Part shown: piece by piece, positions 16,754-26,019 of the stretch | Numbering within the stretch: the first letter of the stretch is position 1 | How the letters are laid out: each line of letters begins with the position of its first letter | DNA from: Roseitalea sp. | GTDB lineage: Bacteria; Pseudomonadota; Alphaproteobacteria; Rhizobiales; Rhizobiaceae | Assembly: GCA_017642895.1 (NCBI GenBank) | Contig: JAEPON010000011.1 | Span: forward strand, 86,775 to 150,774 | DNA: 64,000 nt | Direction: 5' to 3' | Notes under the pieces: model-generated | Told to the model about the DNA's origin: nothing | Seen by the model: only the letters and a program-made list of their open reading frames with translations | Databases searched by the model: none | Translations under genes and position numbers: made by a program

Positions 16754-19200
16754 TCGGCAGCCTCCAGTGGAAGGGTGGCGAGCGGACTGAACTCGTGCTT
16801 GTCCTTGCCGGACACTCGCTCATTCCACGGATCGACCTGGGCGAATTTCTGGGAGTAAACGAAGCGATCGAAATAGGCCCTGCGCTTGTCCGTATCCTCC
16901 ATGATTTGGCGGCGCACCTCGTCATGTCCGATGCGCTTCGCCCATTTGTAGATCCGTTCGAGATAGTGGCCTTGCTCCCGATACATTTGCGTGAGCGCCA
17001 CAATGTGTTCGAGGGCCTCGTCCTCGGTTTTCACAAGGCCCAGCACTTCCGTGCCTTTGATGTCGAGCCCCGCCGCACCGGCAAAGTGGATCTCGTATCC
17101 GCTGTCCACGCACACCACGCCGACATCTTTGCAGGTTGCCTCCGCGCAATTGCGCGGGCAGCCCGAGACCGCCATTTTGACCTTGGCCGGGGTCCAGGAG
17201 CCCCACATGAACTTCTCGATGCGAACGCCGAGGCCGGTTGAGTCCTGCGTGCCAAACCGGCACCAGTCGGTGCCGACACAGGTTTTGACCGTCCGCAGAC
17301 CCTTCGCATATGCGTGGCCTGACACGAATCCGGCTTTGCCCAGATCCTGCCAAACGGCGGGAAGGTCATCCTTCTTGATGCCTAGCATGTCGATACGCTG
17401 GCCGCCGGTCACCTTGACAGTCGGGATGTTGAACTTGTCGACGACGTCGGCAATAGCCCGCAACTCCTTGGACGAGGTCTGTCCGCCCCACATGCGCGGA
17501 ACCACCGAGTAGGTGCCATCTTTCTGGATATTGGCGTGCGCACGCTCGTTGATGAACCGCGACTGATAGTCGTCGGCATACTCATCGGGCCATTCACACA
17601 CGAGGTAATAGTTGAGCGCTGGCCGACACTTGGCGCACCCGCATGATGTCTTCCATTCCAGCTCCTGCATGACAGCCGGAATGGTCTTCAGATTCTTCGC
17701 CTTGATCAGGCGGCGCACATCGCCGTGGCCCAGATCGGTGCAGCCGCACATCGGTGTAACGGCCGCGGGATTGTAGGCATCGCCGAGCGTCAGCGCGAGC
17801 AGTTGCTCGACCAGACCCGTGCATGTGCCGCACGAGGCCGATGCCTTGGTGTGGGCGCGTACATCGTCAGGCGATGCCAGCGCCTTGTCGCCGATGGCAG
17901 AGACGATCGTGCCCTTGCAAACACCGTTGCAGCCGCAGATTTCTGCGTCATCGGGCAATGCTGCAACGGCCGCCATAGGGTCCAGTGGTTCTGCACCCTG
18001 ATAGGCTTGGCCGAAGATGAGGGTATCCCGCATCTCGGAGATGTTTGTTCTTCGCTTGATCAAGTCGAAGAACCAGGGACCATCGGCGGTATCGCCATAC
18101 ATGACGGCGCCGACGATCCGGTTGTTCTTCAACACAAGCCTTTTATAGACGCCCGCATTCGCGTCACGCAGGACGATTTCCTCCCGGTCGTCGGCTTCGG
18201 CGAAATCGCCGGCCGAGTAGAGGTCGACGCCCGTCACCTTGAGCTTGGTGGCCAAGTCCTTGGGAATGAACGACGACGAGCCGCCAAGCAGATTATCGGC
18301 CAGAATGTCGGCCTGCTCGTAAAGCGGTGCGACCAAACCAAACAGATGCCCTTCAAGATCAACGCACTCTCCCAGCGCAAAAATATCTCTGTCACCAAGT
18401 GTGCGCATGTCCGGTGAAATTGAGATACCGCGAGCAATCTCCATTCCCGCATCGCGTGCCAACCGGACTTCAGGGCGGATGCCGACGGCCATGACGACAA
18501 GATCGGCCTCCAAACCGGTATTGTCTTCCAGCATGACACCCTCGACATGATCGGTTCCAACGATGGCGGCGGTCGATGCCTCGGTGATGATGGTGATGCC
18601 TTTGGATTCAAGATCTTTCCTGAGAAGATACCCAGCCGTCTCGTCAAGTTGGCGTTCCATCAGGTGACCCATCAGGTGCAGGACCGTGACCGTCATGCCT
18701 CGTTCAGCAAGGCCGGCCGCAGCTTCCAGTCCCAGCAATCCCCCGCCGATGACAACAGCATTGCCGCCCTTTGCGGCTGCCTCAATCATCGTGTTGGTGT
18801 CATCAAGATCGCGATAGGTGACGACACCGGGCAGATCCTTTCCCTCGACAGGAATGATGAAGGGTGCCGATCCGGTCGCGATGACGAGCTTGTCGTAAGA
18901 GACGGTGCCGTTTTGCCCGGCCACTGTTTTTGCTGACCGGTCGATTGCCGTGACCGCTTCGCCAAACCGCGTGGTGACCCGGTTATGCTCATAGAACGCA
19001 TCATCATGGATCACGATTTCTTCATAGGTTTTGTCGCCCGACAGGACAGGTGACAGCATGATGCGATCGTAGTTTCCGCGTGGCTCGGCGTTAAAGAGCG
19101 TGATGTCGTAGGCATTCGGGTCGCGTTCGACCAGCCGTTCAATCAGCCGGCCTGACGCCATTCCCGCGCCTATGATGACGAGATTTTGCTTATCGGCCAT
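16750..19200 (-). CDS. nirB: NADH-dependent assimilatory nitrite reductase, large subunit
   Basis: About 816 residues. In order: FAD/NAD(P)H-binding domains (LVIIGAGMASGRLIE, VVIGGGLLGLEAAAGL), a BFD-like [2Fe-2S] domain (ICGCNGVCKGTIVSAI), a second Cys motif (CGCAKCRPALNYYL), and the siroheme/[4Fe-4S] domain with CVGTDWCRFGTQDSTGLG and SGCPRNCAEATCKDVGVV. It reduces nitrite to ammonium with electrons from NADH. I chose the ATG at 19200 (MADKQNL) with GGAGTGAG upstream; the longer frame to 19413 runs into the transporter gene and has no homology. Confidence 0.96.
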   Translation of the reverse strand: MADKQNLVIIGAGMASGRLIERLVERDPNAYDITLFNAEPRGNYDRIMLSPVLSGDKTYEEIVIHDDAFYEHNRVTTRFGEAVTAIDRSAKTVAGQNGTVSYDKLVIATGSAPFIIPVEGKDLPGVVTYRDLDDTNTMIEAAAKGGNAVVIGGGLLGLEAAAGLAERGMTVTVLHLMGHLMERQLDETAGYLLRKDLESKGITIITEASTAAIVGTDHVEGVMLEDNTGLEADLVVMAVGIRPEVRLARDAGMEIARGISISPDMRTLGDRDIFALGECVDLEGHLFGLVAPLYEQADILADNLLGGSSSFIPKDLATKLKVTGVDLYSAGDFAEADDREEIVLRDANAGVYKRLVLKNNRIVGAVMYGDTADGPWFFDLIKRRTNISEMRDTLIFGQAYQGAEPLDPMAAVAALPDDAEICGCNGVCKGTIVSAIGDKALASPDDVRAHTKASASCGTCTGLVEQLLALTLGDAYNPAAVTPMCGCTDLGHGDVRRLIKAKNLKTIPAVMQELEWKTSCGCAKCRPALNYYLVCEWPDEYADDYQSRFINERAHANIQKDGTYSVVPRMWGGQTSSKELRAIADVVDKFNIPTVKVTGGQRIDMLGIKKDDLPAVWQDLGKAGFVSGHAYAKGLRTVKTCVGTDWCRFGTQDSTGLGVRIEKFMWGSWTPAKVKMAVSGCPRNCAEATCKDVGVVCVDSGYEIHFAGAAGLDIKGTEVLGLVKTEDEALEHIVALTQMYREQGHYLERIYKWAKRIGHDEVRRQIMEDTDKRRAYFDRFVYSQKFAQVDPWNERVSGKDKHEFSPLATLPLEAAE

Positions 19201-19204
19201 GAGC

Positions 19205-20965
19205 TCACTCCGCTGCTGCCAGCGGCGGCAGCTTTTTTGCCTGGCGCTCAATGCGCGCCGCGCGCCGCGCCGAGATTGCCGCCAATTGTTCTTCAGACGG
19301 ATTGGCGCCACCCTCATAGGCTTCAAGGAACTCCAGCAACTCCTCGCGATAGGCGTAGTAGTCGGGATGATCGAGAAGCGCCTTGCGTGAGCGCGGGCGT
19401 GGGAGGTCGACATCCATGATGTTGCCGATCTTGGCGTTCGGGCCGTTGGACATCATGACAACCCGGTCGGCCAGCAGAACGGCTTCATCCACATCGTGCG
19501 TCACGCAAATGGCTGTGACCTGCGTGCGCTTCCAGACGTCCATGAGCACGTCTTGCAGCTCCCAGCGGGTCAGCGAATCCAACATGCCGAACGGTTCGTC
19601 CAGCAACAGCAGCTTCGGTGACAGGGCAAAGGCGCGGGCAATGCCGACGCGCTGCTTCATGCCATTGGACAAATCGTCGGCGACCTTTTGCATGGAATCG
19701 GCAAGACCCACACGTTGGAGATAGTATTCAACAACGCCCTTGCGTTCCGGCTCGCTTGCATCCGGGTAGACCCGGTCCACGCCGAGCGCCACATTCTCAT
19801 ACGCGGTCAGCCAGGGCATCAAGGACGGCGCCTGGAACACCACGGCGCGATCCGGCCCGGCTTCGGTGATATGATTGCCATCGAGGATAATGGCGCCCTC
19901 GGTGATCGGATTGAGCCCCGCCACCATGGAAAGCACGGTCGATTTTCCGCAGCCGGAATGGCCGATCAGTGTGATGAATTCGCCCTTCTTCATTTTCAGG
20001 TCGAAACCGTCGACCACCGTGAGGGGGCCCTTGGGTGTGGGGTAGACCTTTTTCAGTTGGGAGAACTCGAGAAACCGCTCTTCGCGCAAACTTGCCGAGG
20101 CGCGGATATAGGCTTCCGGGAGCAGGTCGTTTTTCGCCGTGAACGGGACAACGTTTGGAAGAACAATTTCGTTTTCAACATCGGTACCGCGCTCGGCACC
20201 GATTTCCATGAGGTAGCTTGTTATGTCGCCGCGCAACTGGATGAACTCATCATTGTGGTTCATCTCGGCGCGATCGCGGGGCCGCGGAATGTTGACGTCA
20301 AAATTCTTGCCGAGTGTCGCGTTCGGCCCCGGCGTCAGAGGAATGATCCGATCTGCCAACAGGATGGCCTCATCCACATCGTTGGTGATGAGGATGATGG
20401 TCTTCTTCTCCTTCTCGCAAATGTCAGCAAACTCGTCCTGCAGTTTGGCGCGGGTCAGCGCGTCGAGCGCCGAGAGCGGCTCATCCAACAGCAACACCTC
20501 CGGCTGCATGGCCAGGGCGCGAGCAACCGATACACGCTGGCGCATGCCGCCAGACAGTTCCGCGGGCTTGCGGTCCCGGGCCGGCGTGAGGCCGACCATG
20601 TCAATATATTTGTCTATAAGCGCAGCGCGCTCGGCCTTGGACTTGCCGGCATGAACGCTGTCGACGGCTAGAGCCACGTTTCCCGTCACCGATAGCCAAG
20701 GCATCAGGGAATAGGACTGAAAGACCAGGCCGCGCTCGGACCCGGGGCCGTCGATCTCCCTGCCCTTGAAAAGGACGCCGCCTTCGTCGCCTTCCAGCAA
20801 CCCTGCCAATGCAGAGATCAATGTGGTTTTGCCGGAGCCGGAGAAGCCGACAATGGCGATGAATTCGCCCTCTTCCACCTTCAAATTGATGTCTTTGAGG
20901 ACGTCGGTGCGGTCGCCATCCTCGCCATAGCTCTTCGACAGGTTCGTGATTTCCAGATAGCTCAT
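19205..20965 (-). CDS. Nitrate ABC transporter, double-ATPase subunit (NrtC/NrtD-like fusion)
   Basis: 586 residues with two full ABC ATPase modules in one chain: Walker A GFSGSGKTT and GHSGCGKST, signatures LSGGMRQRV and LSNGMKQRV, and Walker B LLLDEPLSALD and LLLDEPFGMLD. The cyanobacterial NrtC binding-protein-like tail is absent; instead the two NrtC/NrtD-type ATPases are fused head to tail. In the first module the post-Walker-B loop has TNDVDE in place of the usual THDxDE. It powers nitrate uptake through NrtB. It lies 4 bases before nirB and follows nrtB. Confidence 0.9.
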   Translation of the reverse strand: MSYLEITNLSKSYGEDGDRTDVLKDINLKVEEGEFIAIVGFSGSGKTTLISALAGLLEGDEGGVLFKGREIDGPGSERGLVFQSYSLMPWLSVTGNVALAVDSVHAGKSKAERAALIDKYIDMVGLTPARDRKPAELSGGMRQRVSVARALAMQPEVLLLDEPLSALDALTRAKLQDEFADICEKEKKTIILITNDVDEAILLADRIIPLTPGPNATLGKNFDVNIPRPRDRAEMNHNDEFIQLRGDITSYLMEIGAERGTDVENEIVLPNVVPFTAKNDLLPEAYIRASASLREERFLEFSQLKKVYPTPKGPLTVVDGFDLKMKKGEFITLIGHSGCGKSTVLSMVAGLNPITEGAIILDGNHITEAGPDRAVVFQAPSLMPWLTAYENVALGVDRVYPDASEPERKGVVEYYLQRVGLADSMQKVADDLSNGMKQRVGIARAFALSPKLLLLDEPFGMLDSLTRWELQDVLMDVWKRTQVTAICVTHDVDEAVLLADRVVMMSNGPNAKIGNIMDVDLPRPRSRKALLDHPDYYAYREELLEFLEAYEGGANPSEEQLAAISARRAARIERQAKKLPPLAAAE

Positions 20966-20992
20966 TTCGCTGTGCTCCCGATCTTGTCTGGA

Positions 20993-22066
20993 TCAACGGT
21001 TGGCAGAAAAGGTGAAGGCGCGTTGCAGCGCGTACATGACGCGATCGAGCATGAAGCCGATGATGCCGATCGTCAGAACCGCGAACATGATTTTGGCGAG
21101 CGACTGCGACGAACCATTCTGGAACTCGTCCCAGACGAATTTGCCGAGGCCGGGGTTCTGCGCCAGCATCTCGGCGGCGATCAACACCATCCAGCCAACA
21201 CCAAGCGACAGGCGCAGACCGGTGAATATCAGCGGCAGCGATGACGGAAGAACGACCTTCGTGATCGTCTTGTGCGTGGGTAGTTGCAGCACCTTGCCGA
21301 CATTCATCAGATCCTTGTCCACCGATGCCACACCAAGTGCCGTATTGATCAATGTCGGCCACATCGAACACAGCGTCACCGTGATGGCGGAAATGAGCAG
21401 CGACTTGGGCAACCAGTCGTAGGGCGTGGCGTAGGTGGCCGAAACGATCATGGTGACGATCGGCAACCAGGCGAGCGGCGAGACCGGTTTGAAGATCTGG
21501 ATCAGCGGATTGATTGCGCCGTTGAAGGACTTTGACAGGCCGGATGCTATGCCCAGCGGCACAGCAACAACCGTCGCGATCAGAAAGCCGAGGCCGACCG
21601 TGAACAGGGATGTGACAATCTGGTCGAGATAGGTCGGCTTGCCGGTATAGGTCCGATTGCGGACCCGGTCTTCCTGCCCGTTGGCAATCAGCTCCGCGTT
21701 ACGTGCCTCCTGGCGGTCATAGAAGGCGGCGGCTTTCTCGCGCTCACGCACATGGTCTTCCCATAGCGCGCCGCCCTGTTCGAACACTTCAACGGGGCCG
21801 GGAACGGCCCCGAGTGATGTTTGCACCTGTGGAGCCAGCGCGCCCCAGGCGAGCAGAAACGCGGCAATTCCCAAAAGTGGGATAAGCAGCAGGCGGCGCA
21901 GCTCGGAAAGCTGTTCACGCACGCTGTCGCCAGCAAGCATTTTCAGAATGGGCACAAGCCATGAAAAGCCCAGCGCATCCAGCCAGCCGCTTGCCTTGTT
22001 GATTGCCGTGAAGACTTTCTCGCGACCTGAACGACCGATTGGTCGGGCGTCGATTACATTTGCCAT
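20993..22066 (-). CDS. nrtB: Nitrate ABC transporter permease
   Basis: About 357 residues with an N-terminal extension, a first membrane helix (LLLIPLLGIAAFLLAWGAL) and the BPD_transp_1 permease domain in the C-terminal half. The EAA loop reads LQLPTHKTITKVVLPSSLPL, and IFTGLRLSLGVGWMVLIAAEML is typical of NrtB/CmpB/SsuC permeases. I chose the ATG at 22066 (MANVIDAR); an in-frame ATG at 22081 is possible. About 90 bases separate it from nrtA. Confidence 0.93.
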   Translation of the reverse strand: MANVIDARPIGRSGREKVFTAINKASGWLDALGFSWLVPILKMLAGDSVREQLSELRRLLLIPLLGIAAFLLAWGALAPQVQTSLGAVPGPVEVFEQGGALWEDHVREREKAAAFYDRQEARNAELIANGQEDRVRNRTYTGKPTYLDQIVTSLFTVGLGFLIATVVAVPLGIASGLSKSFNGAINPLIQIFKPVSPLAWLPIVTMIVSATYATPYDWLPKSLLISAITVTLCSMWPTLINTALGVASVDKDLMNVGKVLQLPTHKTITKVVLPSSLPLIFTGLRLSLGVGWMVLIAAEMLAQNPGLGKFVWDEFQNGSSQSLAKIMFAVLTIGIIGFMLDRVMYALQRAFTFSANR

Positions 22067-22158
22067 GGTGATGTGTCCCACATGGTATGAATGGTTGCTC
22101 GGGAGGGTGCGGGCAGGCCGTTGCAGCAGACCGCCCGCTTGATGTTTTCGGGCTGTTG

Positions 22159-23541
22159 TCAGCCCTCGATCATCTGATCGCCCTTGAGGCCGATCTCGAG
22201 TGAGTTCAGGTAATCGTTGGGCGCTTTGCCGTCATAGGCGATGCCATCGATGATATCCTCGGCCGGCGTCGGTGCCTTGTAGCCGTCGCTGTCCCATGGG
22301 AAGTCGGCTTCATCGACATGGCCTTCATCGACGAGCATGCGTGCGGCCTGAAGATAGATATCCGGCAGATAAACCGACCTGGCGACCTCATCGTACCATT
22401 CGTCGCTTTTCGGCTCCGCAATCTGGCCCCAACGGCGCATTTGCGTCAGGTACCAGACGGCATCGGAGTAAAACGGATAGGTCGCATAGTAGCGATAGAA
22501 CACGTTGAAGTCCGGGATGTCGCGGACATCGCCTTTTTCGAACTCGAATGTGCCGGTCATGGATGCTGCGATGACCTCGGCGTCAGCGCCGACATATTCG
22601 GAGCGGGCCAGGATTTCGACGGCTTCCAGACGGTTGGCATTGTCATTCTCATCGAGCCATTTGGCCGCGCGGATGAGCGCTTTGGTGAGCGCCAGCGTCG
22701 TGTTTGGGTTCTGCTCGGTGAACTCCCTGGTCAGGCCGAAGACCTTTTCCGGATTGTTCCTCCAGATCTGGTAATCAGTGATGACCGGAACGCCGATGCC
22801 CTTGAAGACGGCGGCCTGGTTCCAGGGTTCGCCCACGCAATAGCCGTCAATGGTGCCCGCTTCGAGTGTCGCCGGCATCTGCGGTGGCGGCGTTACCGAC
22901 AAAAGCGCGTCAGCGTCGATCTGGCCCGACACGTCAGTGGGCGAATAGTAACCCGGGTGAATGCCGCCGGCGGCGAGCCAGTATCGCAACTCATAATTGT
23001 GTGTGGAGACCGGGAAGACCATGCCCATGTTGAACGGACGGCCTTCGTCCTTGAATTGCTCGACGACCGGTTTCAGTGCGGAAGCGGAGATCGGATGGAT
23101 CGGCTTGCCTTCGGCGTCCTGTGGAATGTTCGGCTTCATCAGTTCCCAAACCTCGTTGGAAACGGTGATGCCATTGCCGTTGAGATCCATGGAGAAAGGC
23201 GTCACGATGTGCGCCTGGGTACCAAAGCCGATGGTTGCGGCCAGCGGCTGACCGGCAAGCATGTGGGCACCATCCAATTCGCCGGTGATCACGCGGTCGA
23301 GCAGAACTTTCCAATTTGCTTGCGGCTCAAGCGTGACGAAGAGGCCTTCATCCTCGAAGTAGCCCTTTTCGTACGCGATGGCGAGCGGCGCCATGTCCGT
23401 CAGTTTGATGAAACCGAATTTCAGTTCATCCTTCTCCACCTCCAGAAACTCGGCATTTGCCGGGCTCATCGTGGTGGTGGCGGCAAGGACGCCAGCAGCA
23501 ATCGTCAGCACGGTGCGGCGTATTGTCTTGAAGGCCATCAT
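22159..23541 (-). CDS. nrtA: Nitrate-binding lipoprotein or periplasmic receptor NrtA
   Basis: About 460 residues. After a Sec signal ([25 protein letters not shown]) comes an NrtA/CmpA-type nitrate-binding fold: [63 protein letters not shown] and [21 protein letters not shown]. The ATG pair at 23541/23538 has GGAGTGAG upstream; the open frame continues to 23703 through the regulatory leader, which is not coding. It is the first gene of the transport and assimilation operon and follows an intrinsic terminator and ANTAR-type hairpins in its leader. Confidence 0.94.
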   Translation of the reverse strand: MMAFKTIRRTVLTIAAGVLAATTTMSPANAEFLEVEKDELKFGFIKLTDMAPLAIAYEKGYFEDEGLFVTLEPQANWKVLLDRVITGELDGAHMLAGQPLAATIGFGTQAHIVTPFSMDLNGNGITVSNEVWELMKPNIPQDAEGKPIHPISASALKPVVEQFKDEGRPFNMGMVFPVSTHNYELRYWLAAGGIHPGYYSPTDVSGQIDADALLSVTPPPQMPATLEAGTIDGYCVGEPWNQAAVFKGIGVPVITDYQIWRNNPEKVFGLTREFTEQNPNTTLALTKALIRAAKWLDENDNANRLEAVEILARSEYVGADAEVIAASMTGTFEFEKGDVRDIPDFNVFYRYYATYPFYSDAVWYLTQMRRWGQIAEPKSDEWYDEVARSVYLPDIYLQAARMLVDEGHVDEADFPWDSDGYKAPTPAEDIIDGIAYDGKAPNDYLNSLEIGLKGDQMIEG

Positions 23542-23569
23542 ATATCTCACTCCTGCTTGCCCGAAGGCA

Positions 23570-23598
23570 CAAAAAAGCTGCCGAACTATTCGGCAGCT
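23570..23598 (-). terminator. Intrinsic terminator in the nrtA leader
   Basis: A perfect 10-bp stem AGCTGCCGAA / TTCGGCAGCT with a 3-base loop (23576-23598) is followed on the minus strand by six T residues. It ends about 30 bases before the nrtA start, so it would stop transcription before the operon unless antitermination occurs. This is the arrangement expected for NasT control. Confidence 0.9.
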
Positions 23599-23635
23599 GT
23601 CTTGGGAGGAGGAAGTGACAGGCGGCCGGAAGCTC

Positions 23636-23673
23636 AGCAGCGTTGCTTGTTTGATGCGACCCGCCATTGGATC
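23636..23673 (-). promoter_or_regulatory. ANTAR-type double-hexaloop RNA motif in the nrtA leader
   Basis: On the minus strand, GATCC-AATGGC-GGGTC (23658-23673, 5-bp stem with one G-U) and AGC-AACGCT-GCT (23636-23647, 3-bp stem) form two six-base loops separated by 10 bases. Both loops have A at position 1 and G at position 4, the key bases of RNA motifs bound by ANTAR proteins. The NasT gene upstream encodes such a protein. The second stem is short, which lowers confidence. Confidence 0.65.
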
Positions 23674-23702
23674 ACGAGCCCTTGCGGGCATGCCAACCAT
23701 CA

Positions 23703-23718
23703 TGCATGGCGCATGCCA
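23703..23718 (-). promoter_or_regulatory. Sigma-54 promoter for the nrtA operon
   Basis: Minus strand TGGCATGCGCCATGCA matches the -24/-12 consensus TGGCAYG-N4-TTGCW with one real mismatch and exact GG-to-GC spacing. Transcription would begin near 23691, about 18 bases before the ANTAR-type hairpins. Confidence 0.7.
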
Positions 23719-23733
23719 GTTTCGACTTGATCC

Positions 23734-23758
23734 TAAAAAAATAGCATTTTCAAATGCT
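23734..23758 (-). terminator. Intrinsic terminator downstream of nasS
   Basis: Minus strand AGCATT-TGAA-AATGCT (stem arms 23753-23758 and 23743-23748) followed by ATTTTTTT. It lies about 120 bases after the nasS stop and should separate the nasTS transcript from the nrtA operon. Confidence 0.75.
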
Positions 23759-23827
23759 TAAGAGCCGACAGTGCTTTCCGTGGCTCGCATTTGCCTGATC
23801 AAGATTCGAGCTTTGGCGGTTTTGCGG

Positions 23828-23844
23828 TGCAAAATGATTGTGCA
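23828..23844 (-). promoter_or_regulatory. NtrC-like enhancer site
   Basis: Minus strand TGCACAATCATTTTGCA has the 17-base TGCACC-N5-GGTGCA layout with 9 of 12 consensus bases. A second dyad, TGCATTGCGATGCA, overlaps at 23841-23854. The site lies about 110 bases upstream of the sigma-54 -24 box, a normal enhancer distance. Confidence 0.5.
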
Positions 23845-23878
23845 TTGCGATGCAATAGGCGGCGGCTTTGCCGTAAGG

Positions 23879-25051
23879 TCAAGCACCGCGGGCTTGCGAC
23901 TTCAGATAGTCTTCAACCTTGTCGGGATCGAACACCTTGCCGTCAAAAAAGCCATCGGGGCCCAGCACAAGCTCGCCCCCGATCGCACCGACTGGCACGG
24001 AGCTTGTCAGGGCGCCCTCAACCTTCATGCTCGAGGAGGGAACGACCGCGTCAAACTCGCGCAATGCATCGCGGTAGAGATCTGGACGGTATGTGCGCCG
24101 GGCGAGGTCGAGGCCGGGTGCGGTGTGTTCCACCATCCCCCAACGGACCATCTGCGTATAGAACCACATGGCGTGACTTTGCCATGGGAAGGTGGCGGCC
24201 CGATCAAATGGCTCGTACCCGGCAGGACCCGACAGGGCTTGGGCGACAACAGTCTCGTCAATGCCCAGATAGCGCGGCTGCGCGAGCATTTTTTGCAACG
24301 CGTCGGCGTTGGCGGGATCCGAACACCATTTCGCGGCGCCATAAAGGGATCGGACAAGGGCCTTAAGCAATCCATCATTCTTGCGCGCCCATTCCGAGTG
24401 CACCCCAAGTACTTTTTCAGGGCTTGATGCCCAGATCAGGTTTTTTGTCGTGAGGATCGCGCCGGCGCCGGTCGAAACAGCAACGCTGTTCCAAGGCTCT
24501 CCGACACAGAAAGCATCTACCTGATCCTTTGCAAGCGCGTCGGGCATCAGCGGCGGTGGCAGGATGACAATCTCGCAGTCTCGGTCCGGATCGACGCCGG
24601 ATGCCGCCAGCCAGTATCGCAGTTCCAGATTATGTGCCGAGTGGCGATGCACCACACCGATACGCAGTTTTCTTTCGCCGCCGTTGGCTACGGCGCGCCG
24701 CAGCGTCGCTCCGGCTTCCCCGGGCGCAGTCACGGCCTCCGAAAAGCCGGCTTCCTGGCGCAACGTTTGACTGATGGTGATTGCGTTTCCGCCGAGACCC
24801 AGTGCCATTGGCGCAATGACTTCCGTGTCAAAGGGCGTCAGGCGCAGGTTTGCGGCAATCGGCATCGGCGCCAGCATGTGCGCCGCATCCACATGACCGA
24901 TTGCGATCCTGTCACGCACGTTCGCCCAGGACGTTTCGCGTTCCAAAACAAGATCGATGCCCTGGTCGGCTGCAGACCCCAGCTCCTTGGCAGCGATCAG
25001 GATGCAGGCATCGACCAGCGGAAGGTAAGCTACGCGTACCGAATTGCTCAT
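23879..25051 (-). CDS. nasS: Nitrate/nitrite sensor NasS
   Basis: 390 residues of the NrtA/CmpA nitrate-binding fold but without a signal peptide (starts MSNSVRVAYLPLVDACILIA), so it is cytoplasmic. Family signatures include AAHMLAPMPIAANLRL, DAFCVGEPWNSVAV and AMWFYTQMVRWGMV. Known NasS proteins hold NasT inactive and release it when nitrate or nitrite binds. It overlaps nasT by 4 bases (ATGA), and the operon it controls begins 340 bases downstream. Confidence 0.94.
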   Translation of the reverse strand: MSNSVRVAYLPLVDACILIAAKELGSAADQGIDLVLERETSWANVRDRIAIGHVDAAHMLAPMPIAANLRLTPFDTEVIAPMALGLGGNAITISQTLRQEAGFSEAVTAPGEAGATLRRAVANGGERKLRIGVVHRHSAHNLELRYWLAASGVDPDRDCEIVILPPPLMPDALAKDQVDAFCVGEPWNSVAVSTGAGAILTTKNLIWASSPEKVLGVHSEWARKNDGLLKALVRSLYGAAKWCSDPANADALQKMLAQPRYLGIDETVVAQALSGPAGYEPFDRAATFPWQSHAMWFYTQMVRWGMVEHTAPGLDLARRTYRPDLYRDALREFDAVVPSSSMKVEGALTSSVPVGAIGGELVLGPDGFFDGKVFDPDKVEDYLKSQARGA

Positions 25052-25647
25052 GGTTCGTCCCCACCCAACAATGCTGCCGACATGAGCAGGCTCTCGGCTA
25101 CCTCGACCACACGCCGGTTTTGATCCATCGCGGTCTTTCGAAGAATTTTGTAGGCCGCGTCTTCCGACAGGCCGCGGCTTTTCATCAGCAAATGCTTCGC
25201 CTTGTCGATCACCACGCGGTCCGCAAGTGCCGACTTCGCCTGCTCCAATTCTCGTTCCATGCGTGAAAAGGCGTTGAACCGGCTGATCGCCATTTCCATG
25301 ATCGACTTGATACGATCCTGTCGGAAACCATCAACGACATAGGCCGAAACGCCGGCTTCGATCGCCTGTTCCATGCTCTGCCGGTCGGAGCGGTCGACAA
25401 ACATGGCAACTGGCTTTTTGACGGCCCGTGTAACCTGCAGCATGCTCTCCAGCATATCGCGTTTGGGGTTGCCGAGATCCATGACGATGACATCGGGCGC
25501 AATCACTTCGATACGCGCTGCCAGCCGTTCCACATCGGTGACCAGCTGGACACGCTCATACCCTTCCGCGCGCAACCCTTCTTCGATGATGGCTGCACGG
25601 GCCGGGCTTGTATCAATGACGAGAACAGACGTTTGCGGCTGGCTCAT
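25048..25647 (-). CDS. nasT: ANTAR-domain antiterminator NasT
   Basis: 199 residues: an N-terminal response-regulator-like receiver (VLVIDTSPARAAIIEEGL, VIVMDLGNPKRDML) and a C-terminal ANTAR RNA-binding domain (ALADRVVIDKAKHLLMKSRGLSEDAAYKILRKTAM). Freed from NasS, NasT binds two-hairpin leader RNAs and prevents terminator formation; such hairpins plus a terminator are visible ahead of nrtA. It is the first gene of the nasTS pair and has no gene upstream for about 370 bases. Confidence 0.95.
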   Translation of the reverse strand: MSQPQTSVLVIDTSPARAAIIEEGLRAEGYERVQLVTDVERLAARIEVIAPDVIVMDLGNPKRDMLESMLQVTRAVKKPVAMFVDRSDRQSMEQAIEAGVSAYVVDGFRQDRIKSIMEMAISRFNAFSRMERELEQAKSALADRVVIDKAKHLLMKSRGLSEDAAYKILRKTAMDQNRRVVEVAESLLMSAALLGGDEP

Positions 25648-26019
25648 TGCTCCAGTTTGGCCGCGACGGGGCTATTGTGCAACGCAATATTGGGCAAATA
25701 GGGAACGGCAGCTTTGTGCCGTGAACATCGGGCATGACCAGGAAGCGAATGTCGCAGAAGCGCTCAGAGCTGCCGCCCAAGACTCGGCAGGAGGTGGCGG
25801 CATTGCGGACATAGGGAGTCGCCGAAACATAGGACGAAGATGACTTTGGAGCCCGACAAGAATGCTCCGCTCGCACAGCCTGTGATCTCCGAGAAATGAG
25901 GCAACTTGACTGTTGAGGTTGGCGAGAGGCAATCGCATGTTCGATGTTAAATGCACTGCAGAACATGGTCCGATGAACCTCTCGCAACAACGGCTCCAAG
26001 GCGGACCGGACACCCCCCT
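25648..26019. other. Intergenic region upstream of nasT
   Basis: No convincing coding frame. It holds the second copy of the 18-base repeat (GGCGGCATTGCGGACATA, 25797-25814), also found at 12118. The nasT promoter must lie here but I cannot place it. Confidence 0.4.

Noticed and set aside
22318..23730. A 470-codon plus-strand frame opposite nrtA
   Set aside because: It is antisense to a clear nitrate-binding protein gene, has no recognisable motif and follows from high GC content.
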